Shown: positions 1 to 7,011, numbered from the stretch's first letter. The stretch is 18,613 nucleotides of DNA from Clostridia bacterium (GCA_017452405.1 JAFTMM010000015.1:1-18613); one strand, 5' to 3'. Program-made: numbers and translations. Notes: generated from the sequence alone by a model not told the origin.

Positions 1-638
1 AGTTCTGCCGTCGTTACGTTCTCACCCGTCACCGCTTTGATTACCTGCGGTCCGGTAATATACATCTGACTCGTTTCTTCGGTCATGAAGATAAAGTCGC
101 AAAGCGCGGGAGCGTAGCATGCTCCGCCTGCGCAAGGTCCCATGATTGCCGCAATCTGGGGTACGACACCGCTCATGCGCGAGTGACGGTAGAAAATTCC
201 GCCGTAACCTGAAAGCGAGTCAATACCCTCTTCTATTCTTGCGCCACCGCTATCGTTAATGGAGAGGAAAGGCGCGCGCATATCGTACGCCATATCCATA
301 ACTCTGCAAATCTTCTGCGCCTGCGCTTCGCCCAGACTGCCACCGCCTACGGTAAAGTCTTGAGAGGAGGCGAACACGAGCTTACCGCCTATTCTTCCGT
401 AACCCGTGATAACACCGTCGCCAAGGACTTTTTTCTTGTCCATGCCGAAGTCTAATATTCTCGACTCAACGAGGGAGTTTACCTCCACGAAAGTACCGCG
501 ATCGAAAAGGTATTCAAGTCTTTCCATTGCAGTCATTTTGCCGAGAGAGTGTTGTTTGTCTATCCTTGCCTGACCACCGCCGTTAGCGTGAGCAGTTCTT
601 TTATCTTTAAGCGTTTGCAAACTTTTCGTTTCCCACAT
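1..638 (-). CDS. Biotin-dependent acyl-CoA carboxyltransferase subunit (PccB/MmdA/AccD-like), C-terminus outside window
   Basis: The reading frame is open from an ATG at 638 to the left edge, giving about 212 residues of an N-terminal half. The protein resembles the carboxyltransferase beta subunit of propionyl/acetyl-CoA carboxylases: an RIDKQH...GKMTAMERL start, a DFGMDKKKVLGDGVITGYG stretch, QDFTVGGGSLGE, a NDSGGARIEEG motif, and the GPCAGGACY oxyanion-type glycine motif. The start is supported by an AGGTGA ribosome binding site 5 bases upstream; it makes the gene overlap the end of fabD by 32 bases. In this operon its likely job is making malonyl-CoA, the substrate of the neighbouring FabD, with biotin carboxylase and biotin carrier subunits expected beyond the left edge (inference). 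The same fold serves sodium-pumping methylmalonyl-CoA decarboxylases, so substrate and direction are not settled by sequence alone. Confidence 0.85.
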   Translation of the reverse strand, partial: MWETKSLQTLKDKRTAHANGGGQARIDKQHSLGKMTAMERLEYLFDRGTFVEVNSLVESRILDFGMDKKKVLGDGVITGYGRIGGKLVFASSQDFTVGGGSLGEAQAQKICRVMDMAYDMRAPFLSINDSGGARIEEGIDSLSGYGGIFYRHSRMSGVVPQIAAIMGPCAGGACYAPALCDFIFMTEETSQMYITGPQVIKAVTGENVTTAE

Positions 639-1572
639 TGCTTTCACCTGTTTTAATCAATTTATCGAGGTCTGCGACAGTCGATACCGTTATTACGGGA
701 ATGGATCTGTCTATTCGTTTCATAAAGCCGGAAAGCGTCTTGCCCGGTCCGATTTCCACGAACTCGGTTACGCCCATATCCAGCATAGTGTGAACGGACT
801 GTTCCCACCTAACGGGCGAGGACACCTGCGAAGCGAGAAGTTCTTTAACGCCGTCCGCACTCGTGATTTCCTCCGCCGTAACGTTGGCTACGTACGGGAT
901 AACCGGATCACGGAGCGTCACGTCCGCAAGCTCGGCGCGAAGTCTGTCGCCTGCCACGGAAAGAAGTGGCGAGTGGAACGGCCCGCTTACGTTAAGCGGA
1001 GCAACAAGTCTTGCGCCTGCTTCCTTGAGGCGTTCGCCCGCATAGTCTACCGCCTGTTTGTGACCGGAAATAACGATCTGCCCGGGGCAGTTATAGTTTG
1101 CAGGAACTACGCAAAGTCCGGTTTTCTTAGTTACGTCCACGCAGATTTCCTCTACGTTTGGAGCGTCAAGACCGATAATAGCCGACATTCCGCCTTTGCC
1201 CGCAGGAACGGCGTTTTCCATATATATACCGCGCTTGCGTACGAGTCGTACTGCGTCACTAAAGTTCATTACACCGCTTGCTACGAGTGCGGAGTATTCG
1301 CCGAGGGAAAGTCCTGCGGTTACGTCCGCCTGAACTCCTAAGCGTCTTACGCCTTCAAGCACGCAAATCTCCGCGACCAGCATTGCCGCCTGCGTGTATT
1401 CCGTTTTATTAATAAGATCGTTTTCGTCGAACAGTATTCCCTTTACGTTAAAATCAAGGAGCTTAGCGGCGTGATCAACGACCTCACGACACTCGTCAAA
1501 AGTATCGTAAAAGTCCTTAGCCATTCCTACGTATTGCGCGCCTTGTCCGGGAAAAATAAAAGCAGTTTTCAT
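607..1572 (-). CDS. fabD: Malonyl-CoA:ACP transacylase FabD
   Basis: This protein of 321 residues transfers the malonyl group from CoA to acyl carrier protein in the cytoplasm, supplying the extender unit for chain elongation. The N-terminal FPGQGAQYVGM motif is at residues 7-17. The nucleophile elbow GLSLGEYSAL puts the catalytic Ser at 89. The conserved Arg lies in VRKRG (about residue 114) and the catalytic His is at 200 in GPFHSPLL. Length is normal for the family (about 310). The usual elbow His (GHSLG) is Leu here, a variant I recall from other Clostridia. An AAGGAA ribosome binding site precedes the ATG at 1572. It lies 12 bases after fabZ and overlaps the downstream carboxyltransferase gene, so it is in the same operon. 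Confidence 0.95.
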   Translation of the reverse strand: MKTAFIFPGQGAQYVGMAKDFYDTFDECREVVDHAAKLLDFNVKGILFDENDLINKTEYTQAAMLVAEICVLEGVRRLGVQADVTAGLSLGEYSALVASGVMNFSDAVRLVRKRGIYMENAVPAGKGGMSAIIGLDAPNVEEICVDVTKKTGLCVVPANYNCPGQIVISGHKQAVDYAGERLKEAGARLVAPLNVSGPFHSPLLSVAGDRLRAELADVTLRDPVIPYVANVTAEEITSADGVKELLASQVSSPVRWEQSVHTMLDMGVTEFVEIGPGKTLSGFMKRIDRSIPVITVSTVADLDKLIKTGESNVGNEKFANA

Positions 1573-1584
1573 AAAAAATATTCC

Positions 1585-2034
1585 TTATGAATAAAGTTGG
1601 GCTTTCTTTGCCGCAGTAAAGGCAAGTTCGCCCTTAGCGCGAAGCTGTCCGTCTACCGAAGCCTTAACCGAGAACTTATAGAGTCCGCTTGATGCTAAAA
1701 GAACTTTCGCTTCAAGCGTAAGCGTATCTCCCGGCACGACTGCCTTAACGAACTTAAAGCCGTCCGCTTTAAGAAGCACGTACACCGTATCGGGATCAGC
1801 ATACGAATCGTCGTTTGGCTCGATTACAAGCGAGCAAAGCTGTGCAAGCGATTCAATGATAAGTACGCCGGGCATAACAGGCATTTCGGGAAAGTGTCCT
1901 GCAAAATACGGCTCGTTCACCGATACGTTTTTAATGCCCTTAGCATACTCGTTCGGAATAATCTCCGTAACTCTTTCCACCATTTGAAAGGGCGGACGCT
2001 GTTTAATTCTTTTGTTAATATCTAAAATGTTCAT
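1585..2034 (-). CDS. fabZ: 3-hydroxyacyl-ACP dehydratase FabZ
   Basis: A hot-dog fold dehydratase of 149 residues that removes water from 3-hydroxyacyl-ACP to give trans-2-enoyl-ACP. The family signature GHFPEMPVMPGVLIIESLAQ lies around residues 46-65, with catalytic His47 and Glu61; length is typical for FabZ. The N-terminal KQRPPFQMVERV segment is the usual FabZ opening. It sits between fabG and fabD, consistent with reduction, dehydration and malonyl loading. The ATG at 2034 has no clear Shine-Dalgarno in the preceding 20 bases and lies downstream of a 217-base gap full of hairpins, so translation initiation or mRNA processing may differ from its neighbours (inference). No enoyl reductase is visible in the window. 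Confidence 0.95.
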   Translation of the reverse strand: MNILDINKRIKQRPPFQMVERVTEIIPNEYAKGIKNVSVNEPYFAGHFPEMPVMPGVLIIESLAQLCSLVIEPNDDSYADPDTVYVLLKADGFKFVKAVVPGDTLTLEAKVLLASSGLYKFSVKASVDGQLRAKGELAFTAAKKAQLYS

Positions 2035-2068
2035 AGTAGTATACCATTAGTTGCTTGCGCTATGAATT

Positions 2069-2198
2069 GCAAGCTACGCTTGCATTAAGGATAAAATTTA
2101 TCAATAATGACGCGTAAGCGTCAATTCATGGAGCGAGCGTGAGCGAAGCGAGAATTCATGACAGCGAAGCTGTCAATTCATGCAATTCGAAGAATTGC
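2069..2198. repeat. Array of four short perfect hairpins with AATTCATG spacers in the fabG-fabZ gap
   Basis: This non-coding gap (2035-2251) holds small palindromes: GCAAGC/GCTTGC at 2069-2083, TGACGC/GCGTCA at 2108-2123, GACAGC/GCTGTC at 2160-2174 and GCAATTC/GAATTGC at 2182-2198, all with loops of 3-4 bases. The octamer AATTCATG occurs at 2123, 2153 and 2175, and TATTCATT follows the last hairpin. Between the second and third hairpins is a purine-rich GAGCGA-type repeat (2131-2152) that cannot fold on itself. In the transcribed (minus) strand the last two hairpins close with C(UUC)G loops. No open reading frame of note is seen. It could shape mRNA stability inside the operon or be a mobile intergenic repeat. 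Confidence 0.75.
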
Positions 2199-2251
2199 TA
2201 TTCATTCTATTCTTGCTATTCAAACAACCGAATACGTCCATTATATCCTTC

Positions 2252-2989
2252 TTACAAACTTAAACCGCCGTCGATAACAATAGTCTGTCCCGTAATATAC
2301 GACGCATCATCCGAAGCGAGAAATGCTACGAGATTGGCTACTTCTTCCACCGAGCCGAGACGAGCGAGAGGAATCTGCGTGAGATACTCTGCTTTCTTTT
2401 CTTCGGGGAGAGCGGCTACCATGTCTGTCGCAATAAAGCCGGGAGCGATTGCGTTTACTCTTATGCCGTAGGGCGCAAGCTCGGTTGCAAGGGTTGCCGT
2501 CATAGAATTGATTGCGCCTTTGGTTGCCGCATAGACGGACTGACCGGGAAGTGCCATTTTGGAACTGACGGAGGAAACGTTAATAATACTGCCCTTTTTC
2601 GCCTTAAACATTTTGAGCGTTGCGGCCTGTGCGCAATAGAAATAACCCTTTACGTTGATGTTTAAGCTCTTGTCGAGGGAATCGGGGCTGAGCATGAGCA
2701 GGAACGCGTCGTTTACTATACCTGCGTTATTAACGAGCACGTCAATCGCGCCGAGTTCTTTTACTACCGTGCGGAACATTGCGTTGACTTCCGTTCTCTC
2801 GCCCACGTTCGCCTGAACTGCGATAGCATTTACGCCGTAGCCCTTGATGATTTCCACTACTTTATCCGCTTCTGCGGAGTTGGAATTATAGTTTACGGCA
2901 ACGTCGTAGCCCAAGCTCGCAAGCTTAATGGCTACTCCGCGACCTATACCTCTTGATGCGCCTGTAACGAGCGCTACTTTCTTTTCCAT
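2252..2989 (-). CDS. fabG: 3-oxoacyl-ACP reductase FabG
   Basis: A short-chain dehydrogenase/reductase of 245 residues that reduces 3-oxoacyl-ACP to 3-hydroxyacyl-ACP with NADPH. The cofactor motif TGASRGIG is at residues 9-16, NNAG at 87-90, the catalytic Ser near 140 in NVSSVSS, and the YxxxK pair at Tyr153 and Lys157 in SVYAATKGA. The C-terminal SDDASYITGQTIVIDGG segment is standard for FabG. An AGAGG ribosome binding site precedes the ATG at 2989. It lies between the double-ketosynthase gene and fabZ, separated from each by non-coding gaps with repeats (138 and 217 bases), which is unusual inside an operon whose other junctions overlap or abut. Confidence 0.95.
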   Translation of the reverse strand: MEKKVALVTGASRGIGRGVAIKLASLGYDVAVNYNSNSAEADKVVEIIKGYGVNAIAVQANVGERTEVNAMFRTVVKELGAIDVLVNNAGIVNDAFLLMLSPDSLDKSLNINVKGYFYCAQAATLKMFKAKKGSIINVSSVSSKMALPGQSVYAATKGAINSMTATLATELAPYGIRVNAIAPGFIATDMVAALPEEKKAEYLTQIPLARLGSVEEVANLVAFLASDDASYITGQTIVIDGGLSL

Positions 2990-3128
2990 GTATAACCTCT
3001 ATATAAATTCTTGAAAAGTCAGTAAATGGTGCTCAGCGCGGTAACAGTCGAGGGAATTTACTGCTGTGGCGAGGTGCAGAGCACGAGCCGAGTAAATGAC
3101 CGAGAGCGTAACCGCGATCAGTGCCATT
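2990..3128. repeat. Non-coding gap with imperfect inverted and direct repeats
   Basis: No gene is seen. AGTAAATG occurs twice in direct orientation (3021 and 3091). GTGCTC at 3029 pairs with GAGCAC at 3079, enclosing CAGT/ACTG arms. AAAAGTCA at 3014 pairs with the TGACTTTT overlapping the 3' end of the ketosynthase gene (3132-3139), so the whole gap can close into one branched structure. The arrangement recalls the hairpin/spacer array at 2069-2198 but with a different spacer word. No convincing T-tracted terminator was found, so read-through into fabG is expected. Confidence 0.55.
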
Positions 3129-5423
3129 TTATGACTTTTTAATAATTACTGCGTTATAACTACCACCAGCCGACGCGCCAAGCACGAGAGCGTAGTTTGC
3201 CGTGCAGTTTCCGATTTCGCCTGCAAGCATAAGCGACGCGTGCGCTACGCCGAGCGCAGACGCGGCTGCTCTGCCCTCGCCACAGGTTTCCTTTACACTT
3301 ACCTTTTCTGCATGCGCGAAGTCTGCAAGCGCCTTTGCTTCTGCTTTTGCAAGCGTTTCACTGCCGTTGGAAGCGGTCACTACAAGACCGATTTGGCCTG
3401 CGGTAACGTCCGACTCGGAGAGAGCAAGGTCGATTGCCTTTTTAAGGCTACCACCGCAACCGTACTTGCCGAATTCTACGTCACAGCGTGCAAAACCGCT
3501 ACCGAGCACTTCTGCGTACTTCTTTGCGCTTCTTGCGTCCGCCGAGGAAGCTTTTTCAAGCACGATCGTCGTTGCGCCGTCGCCGAGAGTGATGCCTTTT
3601 GCGCCTGAGCCGAGCTTTTCGTATAACATATGTACGGTTTCGGAATTTTCGTCCGCGCCGAGAGCAAGAATAACGTCATTCTGCGTAGAACGAAGCACTC
3701 TCGTAGAATACGCAACCGCCGCAACGCCCGAAGCCGAGCCGTTGGAGTACGTTACGTTATAACCTTTTACACCTGCGCATATGGACAGATATCCGGGAGC
3801 TGCGTTATATACGGTGTTGGGGAAAAGGAACGCCGAGCCCGACTGCGTACCCGAAGCGATAATGCCTTTTTGGAAGTTGGCAATATCCGTTTGAGGACCG
3901 TCGGAAGTTCCTGCTACAATACCTATTTTCTTTGCGTTGTCTTCGTTGACTTCGATTCCTGCGTCCATGAGCGCAAGTTTTCCCGATACGCAAGCCATCT
4001 GACTAAGCTTATCGAGTTTGCGATAGAAGTTGAGCTTAATACCTACCGATGCGAAGTCCTCCGAGCCTACTTTGGACACGGGATCTCCACACTTTTCGCA
4101 TTTATTAGCTTTTGCGCCTGAGTTTACGGCGCTAACGTACGCCGAAACGGTGTTGCCGAGAGGGCTGACGATACCGAGACCGGTAATATAAATCTTCTCG
4201 TCCGTAGGGCTCTTAAGCGCGCGATCTACGCCTTCACGAGCGTAGATAATGCTGGCGTTATTACCGCCGAACGCATAGTTGTTCGACTGAACGTAATCCA
4301 CTTTTCTTTCCTTGCCCGCGTTGGGAACGAAGTCGAAGTTATTCGTTCTTTCAGCAACCTCAACCTTGTCCTCGTCGGTATAGCCTACCGTGGGTGGAAC
4401 GATACCACGCTCGATAGCCTTAACGCAGAACACGGCTTCAACTGAGCCTGCCGCGCCGAGGCAATGACCTACCATTGACTTAGTCGAGCTTGCGCTTACC
4501 TTTTCACCGCCAAATACGCGGAGCATTGCGCCGAGCTCGGAGGAGTCGTTGAGCGGAGTACCCGTTCCGTGAGCGTTGATATAGTCCACGGAGTCTGAAG
4601 AGATACCCGAATTTTCGAGGGAACGGCGCATAGCCGATTCCATACCTGCGCCGTCGGGAGCAGGCGCGGTAATGTGATGCGCGTCGCAGGACACACCGCT
4701 TCCGAGTATTTCACAATAAATCTTAGCGCCACGCGCCTTAGCATGAGCATAAGACTCCACGATCAAAATGCCTGCGCCTTCGCCGAGAGCAATACCCTTG
4801 GACTTATTGAAAGGACGGCAAGGATCAACGTCAAGCGCGTGAAGAGCGTGGAAGCCCGAATATGCAAGGCTGGACATGGGGTCCGAACCGCCTGCAATCA
4901 TTACGTCCGCCTTTCCGCTTCTTATAAGGTCTGCCGCCATAGCCACGGACATAGTACCTGCCGCGCAAGCGTTAGCTACGTTATCTATCACGCCTTGCGC
5001 GCCAAAACGGTGAGCTACGTTGTTTGCGATTGCGGAAATAGGCATTTTAAGCACGTCTTCGGCTTTTGCTGAATCGGGATCGGCTACGTAGTCGCGGTAG
5101 AATTTTTCAATGGATACCGCTCCGCCCACGCAACTGCCAATCATAACGCCTACTCTGTCCGCTTCGGACTTGATATCAATGCCGGCGTCGGCAACCGCTT
5201 CTTCGGTAGCCTTAATGCAAAGCGCGCTCGCTCTGTCCTGTCCTTCGGGAGTAACGAAATCGCTCGACTCCGCTCCGATATGTACGTAGCACTTGGAGTG
5301 CTCTACGCTTTTTACTTCTTTAATTCCCACTTTGCCGGCAAGAGCGTTGTCGTAGCATTCGTCGGCGTTATTGCCGATAGCGCAGACAAGACCTAAGCCG
5401 GTTATTACGATTCTGTCGTCCAT
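3129..5423 (-). CDS. Fused ketosynthase / inactive ketosynthase (KS-chain-length-factor-like) double-domain protein
   Basis: The 764 residues contain two thiolase-fold ketosynthase domains in tandem. Domain 1 (about 1-397) looks like active FabF/KAS II: ITGLGLVCAIG at the start, catalytic Cys153 in NACAAG, His285 in NAHGTGTPLND, His320 in VGHCLGAAG and NNYAFGGNN near 381-389. A short linker leads to domain 2 (about 408-764), which restarts with IYITGLGIVSPLG. There the Cys position is Ser563 (NGSASG), the NAHGTGT segment is replaced by TASNGSET (683-690) and the second His by Glu716. This matches KS-alpha/KS-beta (chain length factor) heterodimers of type II polyketide synthases, here in one chain (inference). 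A normal FabF is about 410 residues. The ATG abuts the stop of the upstream ACP with no gap. The likely role is decarboxylative condensation of malonyl-ACP, with domain 2 shaping the chain tunnel. Confidence 0.85.
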   Translation of the reverse strand: MDDRIVITGLGLVCAIGNNADECYDNALAGKVGIKEVKSVEHSKCYVHIGAESSDFVTPEGQDRASALCIKATEEAVADAGIDIKSEADRVGVMIGSCVGGAVSIEKFYRDYVADPDSAKAEDVLKMPISAIANNVAHRFGAQGVIDNVANACAAGTMSVAMAADLIRSGKADVMIAGGSDPMSSLAYSGFHALHALDVDPCRPFNKSKGIALGEGAGILIVESYAHAKARGAKIYCEILGSGVSCDAHHITAPAPDGAGMESAMRRSLENSGISSDSVDYINAHGTGTPLNDSSELGAMLRVFGGEKVSASSTKSMVGHCLGAAGSVEAVFCVKAIERGIVPPTVGYTDEDKVEVAERTNNFDFVPNAGKERKVDYVQSNNYAFGGNNASIIYAREGVDRALKSPTDEKIYITGLGIVSPLGNTVSAYVSAVNSGAKANKCEKCGDPVSKVGSEDFASVGIKLNFYRKLDKLSQMACVSGKLALMDAGIEVNEDNAKKIGIVAGTSDGPQTDIANFQKGIIASGTQSGSAFLFPNTVYNAAPGYLSICAGVKGYNVTYSNGSASGVAAVAYSTRVLRSTQNDVILALGADENSETVHMLYEKLGSGAKGITLGDGATTIVLEKASSADARSAKKYAEVLGSGFARCDVEFGKYGCGGSLKKAIDLALSESDVTAGQIGLVVTASNGSETLAKAEAKALADFAHAEKVSVKETCGEGRAAASALGVAHASLMLAGEIGNCTANYALVLGASAGGSYNAVIIKKS

Positions 5424-5690
5424 TCAGTTATTTTCCTCATAGTCTGGGCTGTTGATTATATATTCGCTAAGACTGCGGACGTTTGCGAACACACCGTCGT
5501 TAACGCCCATGAGTGACACGCCGAAAAGCAGGTTCATGCCTGCTATTATTTCCAGCGAGTCCACGCTGTCAAGTCCGATACCATCGCCGAAAAGCGGAAT
5601 ATCGTAATCAACGTTTTCCTTGGGAAGACGCAGACTTTCGCAAAGATAATCTATTATCTTATCTGCTACTACCCGTTGTTTGTCATTCAC
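5424..5690 (-). CDS. Acyl carrier protein (second of a tandem pair)
   Basis: A carrier protein of 88 residues. The phosphopantetheine attachment Ser42 lies in IGLDSVDSLEI. I place the start at a GTG (5690): an upstream GGAG about 10 bases away fits, and it begins 4 bases after the stop of the other ACP and aligns residue for residue with its start. A longer frame opening at 5762 would overlap that ACP by 68 bases and add 24 residues unlike any ACP. The helix II sequence (GLDSVDSLEIIAGMNLLFGVSLMGV) is nearer to ACPs of specialised type II systems such as aryl polyene clusters than to the housekeeping ADSLDTVEL type (from memory). Its stop directly abuts the ketosynthase ATG, suggesting coupled translation. 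Confidence 0.88.
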   Translation of the reverse strand: MNDKQRVVADKIIDYLCESLRLPKENVDYDIPLFGDGIGLDSVDSLEIIAGMNLLFGVSLMGVNDGVFANVRSLSEYIINSPDYEENN

Positions 5691-5694
5691 TTTA

Positions 5695-5949
5695 TTAGTT
5701 CTCCAAATTAGCGAGTACGTACGCGCTGAGCGTAGTAATAGTCTGGAAATGTTCTCTGTCAACGCCCATCATCGATACGCCGAATTCCTGGTCGATACCT
5801 GCGATGATTTCAAGCGAGTCTACGCTGTCAAGTCCGATGTCGTCGCCGAAAAGCTTAGCGTCGTCGGTAAGGTCTTCTTCGGGAAGTCTGAGGTTCTCTA
5901 CGAGAATGTTCTTAATCTTGTCTGCGAGTTCTCTCTGTTTTGCGTCCAT
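5695..5949 (-). CDS. Acyl carrier protein (first of a tandem pair)
   Basis: An acidic carrier protein of 84 residues that tethers growing acyl chains on phosphopantetheine at Ser42 (IGLDSVDSLEI). The opening MDAKQRELADKIK aligns with that of the following ACP, and both share LRLP near 20-23, LFGD near 33-36 and FGVS(L/M)MGV after helix II, so they are likely a tandem duplication. An AAGGAG ribosome binding site lies about 11 bases before the ATG. It is the first gene of the acyl-chain operon in the window, 112 bases downstream of a flavodoxin-fold oxidoreductase gene on the same strand. Confidence 0.93.
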   Translation of the reverse strand: MDAKQRELADKIKNILVENLRLPEEDLTDDAKLFGDDIGLDSVDSLEIIAGIDQEFGVSMMGVDREHFQTITTLSAYVLANLEN

Positions 5950-6003
5950 AATTTTTTTAAACTCCTTAATTGTTAAGTAATATTTTTTAATTATTTATAT
6001 CCG

Positions 6004-6021
6004 CTTTGCCTATTTGCAAAG
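6004..6021. promoter_or_regulatory. Inverted repeat upstream of the acyl-chain operon
   Basis: In the 112-base gap before the first ACP gene, CTTTGC (6004-6009) and GCAAAG (6016-6021) form a 6-bp inverted repeat with a 6-base spacer; a third GCAAAG lies at 6051. A TATAAA-like -10 follows on the minus strand (about 5996-6001) but no good -35 is spaced correctly, and there is no T-tract that would make this a terminator. It could be an operator for the operon or chance; I see no match to the FapR-type or FabT-type operators I know. Confidence 0.3.
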
Positions 6022-6061
6022 TAAATACCATAGTAAATTTATTCGTGTCGGCAAAGTTTTA

Positions 6062-6850
6062 TCAATATATGGTCTTAATTTCCTTGCCTTCGCCTTTGAC
6101 GCGCCTTATAAATTCCGCGTCGTTTTCGCGATAATCGTCGATTCGAGTTCCGCCCCAACCTTCGTCCGCCATTGTTGCGTACATATCGGGAGGGAAAATG
6201 TGCGACGTTGCTTCGGCGAGCGTTTCTGCGCTGATCTTTCCACTCGTTGCGTATTCCGCTCCTGCGCGCTTAATAACTTCTAAGCGGTTGTTGCAACGAC
6301 GGCGCGCAAGCGGTTTGCAGAACAACTCCCCTTCTCCTACGAAAATCTCGTCGTAACCGCCTTCTCCACATATCATGTTAAACTGCGCTCTTATAGCGTC
6401 GTAGCTCTTTTCGGTGGGATAAAATCCGCAAGTGGAGATAAGTACGGTTTTGGGGACGGGGGTGAAACGAGGAGGATGTCCGCCGTTTACGAAATATTCG
6501 GACTGTCCGGTCATGAACGGCGAAGTGGTGGGAAGCTGACGCTCCACGAGCGCTTTGAGCTTGGAGGGCAACGCATAATAAAACAGCGGAAAACTGTATA
6601 TGACGAGATCCGCCGAAAACATCTTAGCCGTTATATCCCTTACGTCGTCGTTTATTACACATTTACCGGGAGACGTCGACCAACAAGCAAAACATCCCAT
6701 GCACGGCTGAACTTCTTTATTTTTCAAAGTAACGACGTCCACTTCTACTTCCGCTTCCGCCGACTTCATACCTTCAATAAACGCATTGGTAAGAAGCAGA
6801 GTATTGCTTCGCTCACCGCGAGGACTGCCGTTAATTACAACGATTTTCAA
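6062..6850 (-). CDS. Flavodoxin-fold NAD(P)H-dependent oxidoreductase, iron-sulfur flavoprotein-like
   Basis: A protein of 262 residues with the FMN-binding flavodoxin/NADPH-dependent FMN reductase fold: beta-strand plus phosphate loop INGSPRGERSNT (6-17) and YSFPLFYYALPSKLKALVER (85-104). Between them is CMGCFACW...GKC with cysteines at 50, 53, 56 and 64, i.e. C-x2-C-x2-C-x7-C. This fits the compact 4Fe-4S motif of iron-sulfur flavoproteins; related gut oxidoreductases carry a similar segment without a proven cluster, so cluster binding is inference. The start is a TTG at 6850, with AGGAG 8 bases upstream and no in-frame ATG. Electron partner and substrate are unknown. It lies upstream of the ACP genes on the same strand without a clear terminator between, so it may be co-transcribed. 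Confidence 0.85.
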   Translation of the reverse strand: MKIVVINGSPRGERSNTLLLTNAFIEGMKSAEAEVEVDVVTLKNKEVQPCMGCFACWSTSPGKCVINDDVRDITAKMFSADLVIYSFPLFYYALPSKLKALVERQLPTTSPFMTGQSEYFVNGGHPPRFTPVPKTVLISTCGFYPTEKSYDAIRAQFNMICGEGGYDEIFVGEGELFCKPLARRRCNNRLEVIKRAGAEYATSGKISAETLAEATSHIFPPDMYATMADEGWGGTRIDDYRENDAEFIRRVKGEGKEIKTIY

Positions 6851-6864
6851 TATGTAACTCCTAT

Positions 6865-6880
6865 TCGGTCAAACGACCGA
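6865..6880. promoter_or_regulatory. Palindrome upstream of the flavoprotein ribosome binding site
   Basis: TCGGTC and GACCGA form a perfect 6-bp inverted repeat with an AAAC loop, just upstream of the AGGAG site of the oxidoreductase gene. It could be an operator or an RNA hairpin affecting translation. No clearly spaced consensus promoter was found between it and 7010. Confidence 0.35.
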
Positions 6881-6975
6881 TTTGCTGTTACAAGTTTATA
6901 ATATTTATTAATTTAGCGCAACGATAAGAATACGATTACTCCTTTTTTTTCGAAAATAAACAGAAGAAAAAATTT

Positions 6976-7011
6976 AAAAGCGAATATTTAAAAATATTTA
7001 TTCGCTTTTTT
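6976..7011. terminator. Bidirectional-type hairpin with A/T tracts
   Basis: AAAAGCGAATA (6976-6986) pairs with TATTCGCTTTT (6999-7009), with T-rich sequence after the stem on both strands. Going along the minus strand it follows the main terminator of the glycosyltransferase-like gene, so it probably serves as a second stop before the oxidoreductase gene. Confidence 0.6.

Noticed and set aside
790..1341. 183-codon plus-strand frame opposite fabD
   Set aside because: Lies wholly antisense to a gene with full catalytic motifs; the peptide has no recognisable features.
2034..2062. Promoter directly before fabZ (TTCATA-17-TATACT)
   Set aside because: The -10 would be 3 bases from the ATG, placing the start of transcription inside the gene; the -35 is weak.
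2069..2198. CRISPR array
   Set aside because: Repeats are short hairpins of differing sequence with 8-base spacers; no constant 25-40 base repeat and no unique spacers.
3202..4121. Several plus-strand frames of 120-190 codons opposite the double ketosynthase gene
   Set aside because: Antisense to a strongly coding gene; composition (runs of Ser/Ala/Pro or Arg/Cys) is typical of shadow frames.
5691..5762. N-terminal extension of the second ACP
   Set aside because: Would overlap the first ACP by 68 bases and add unrelated residues; a GTG with a ribosome binding site at 5690 aligns with the ACP family start.
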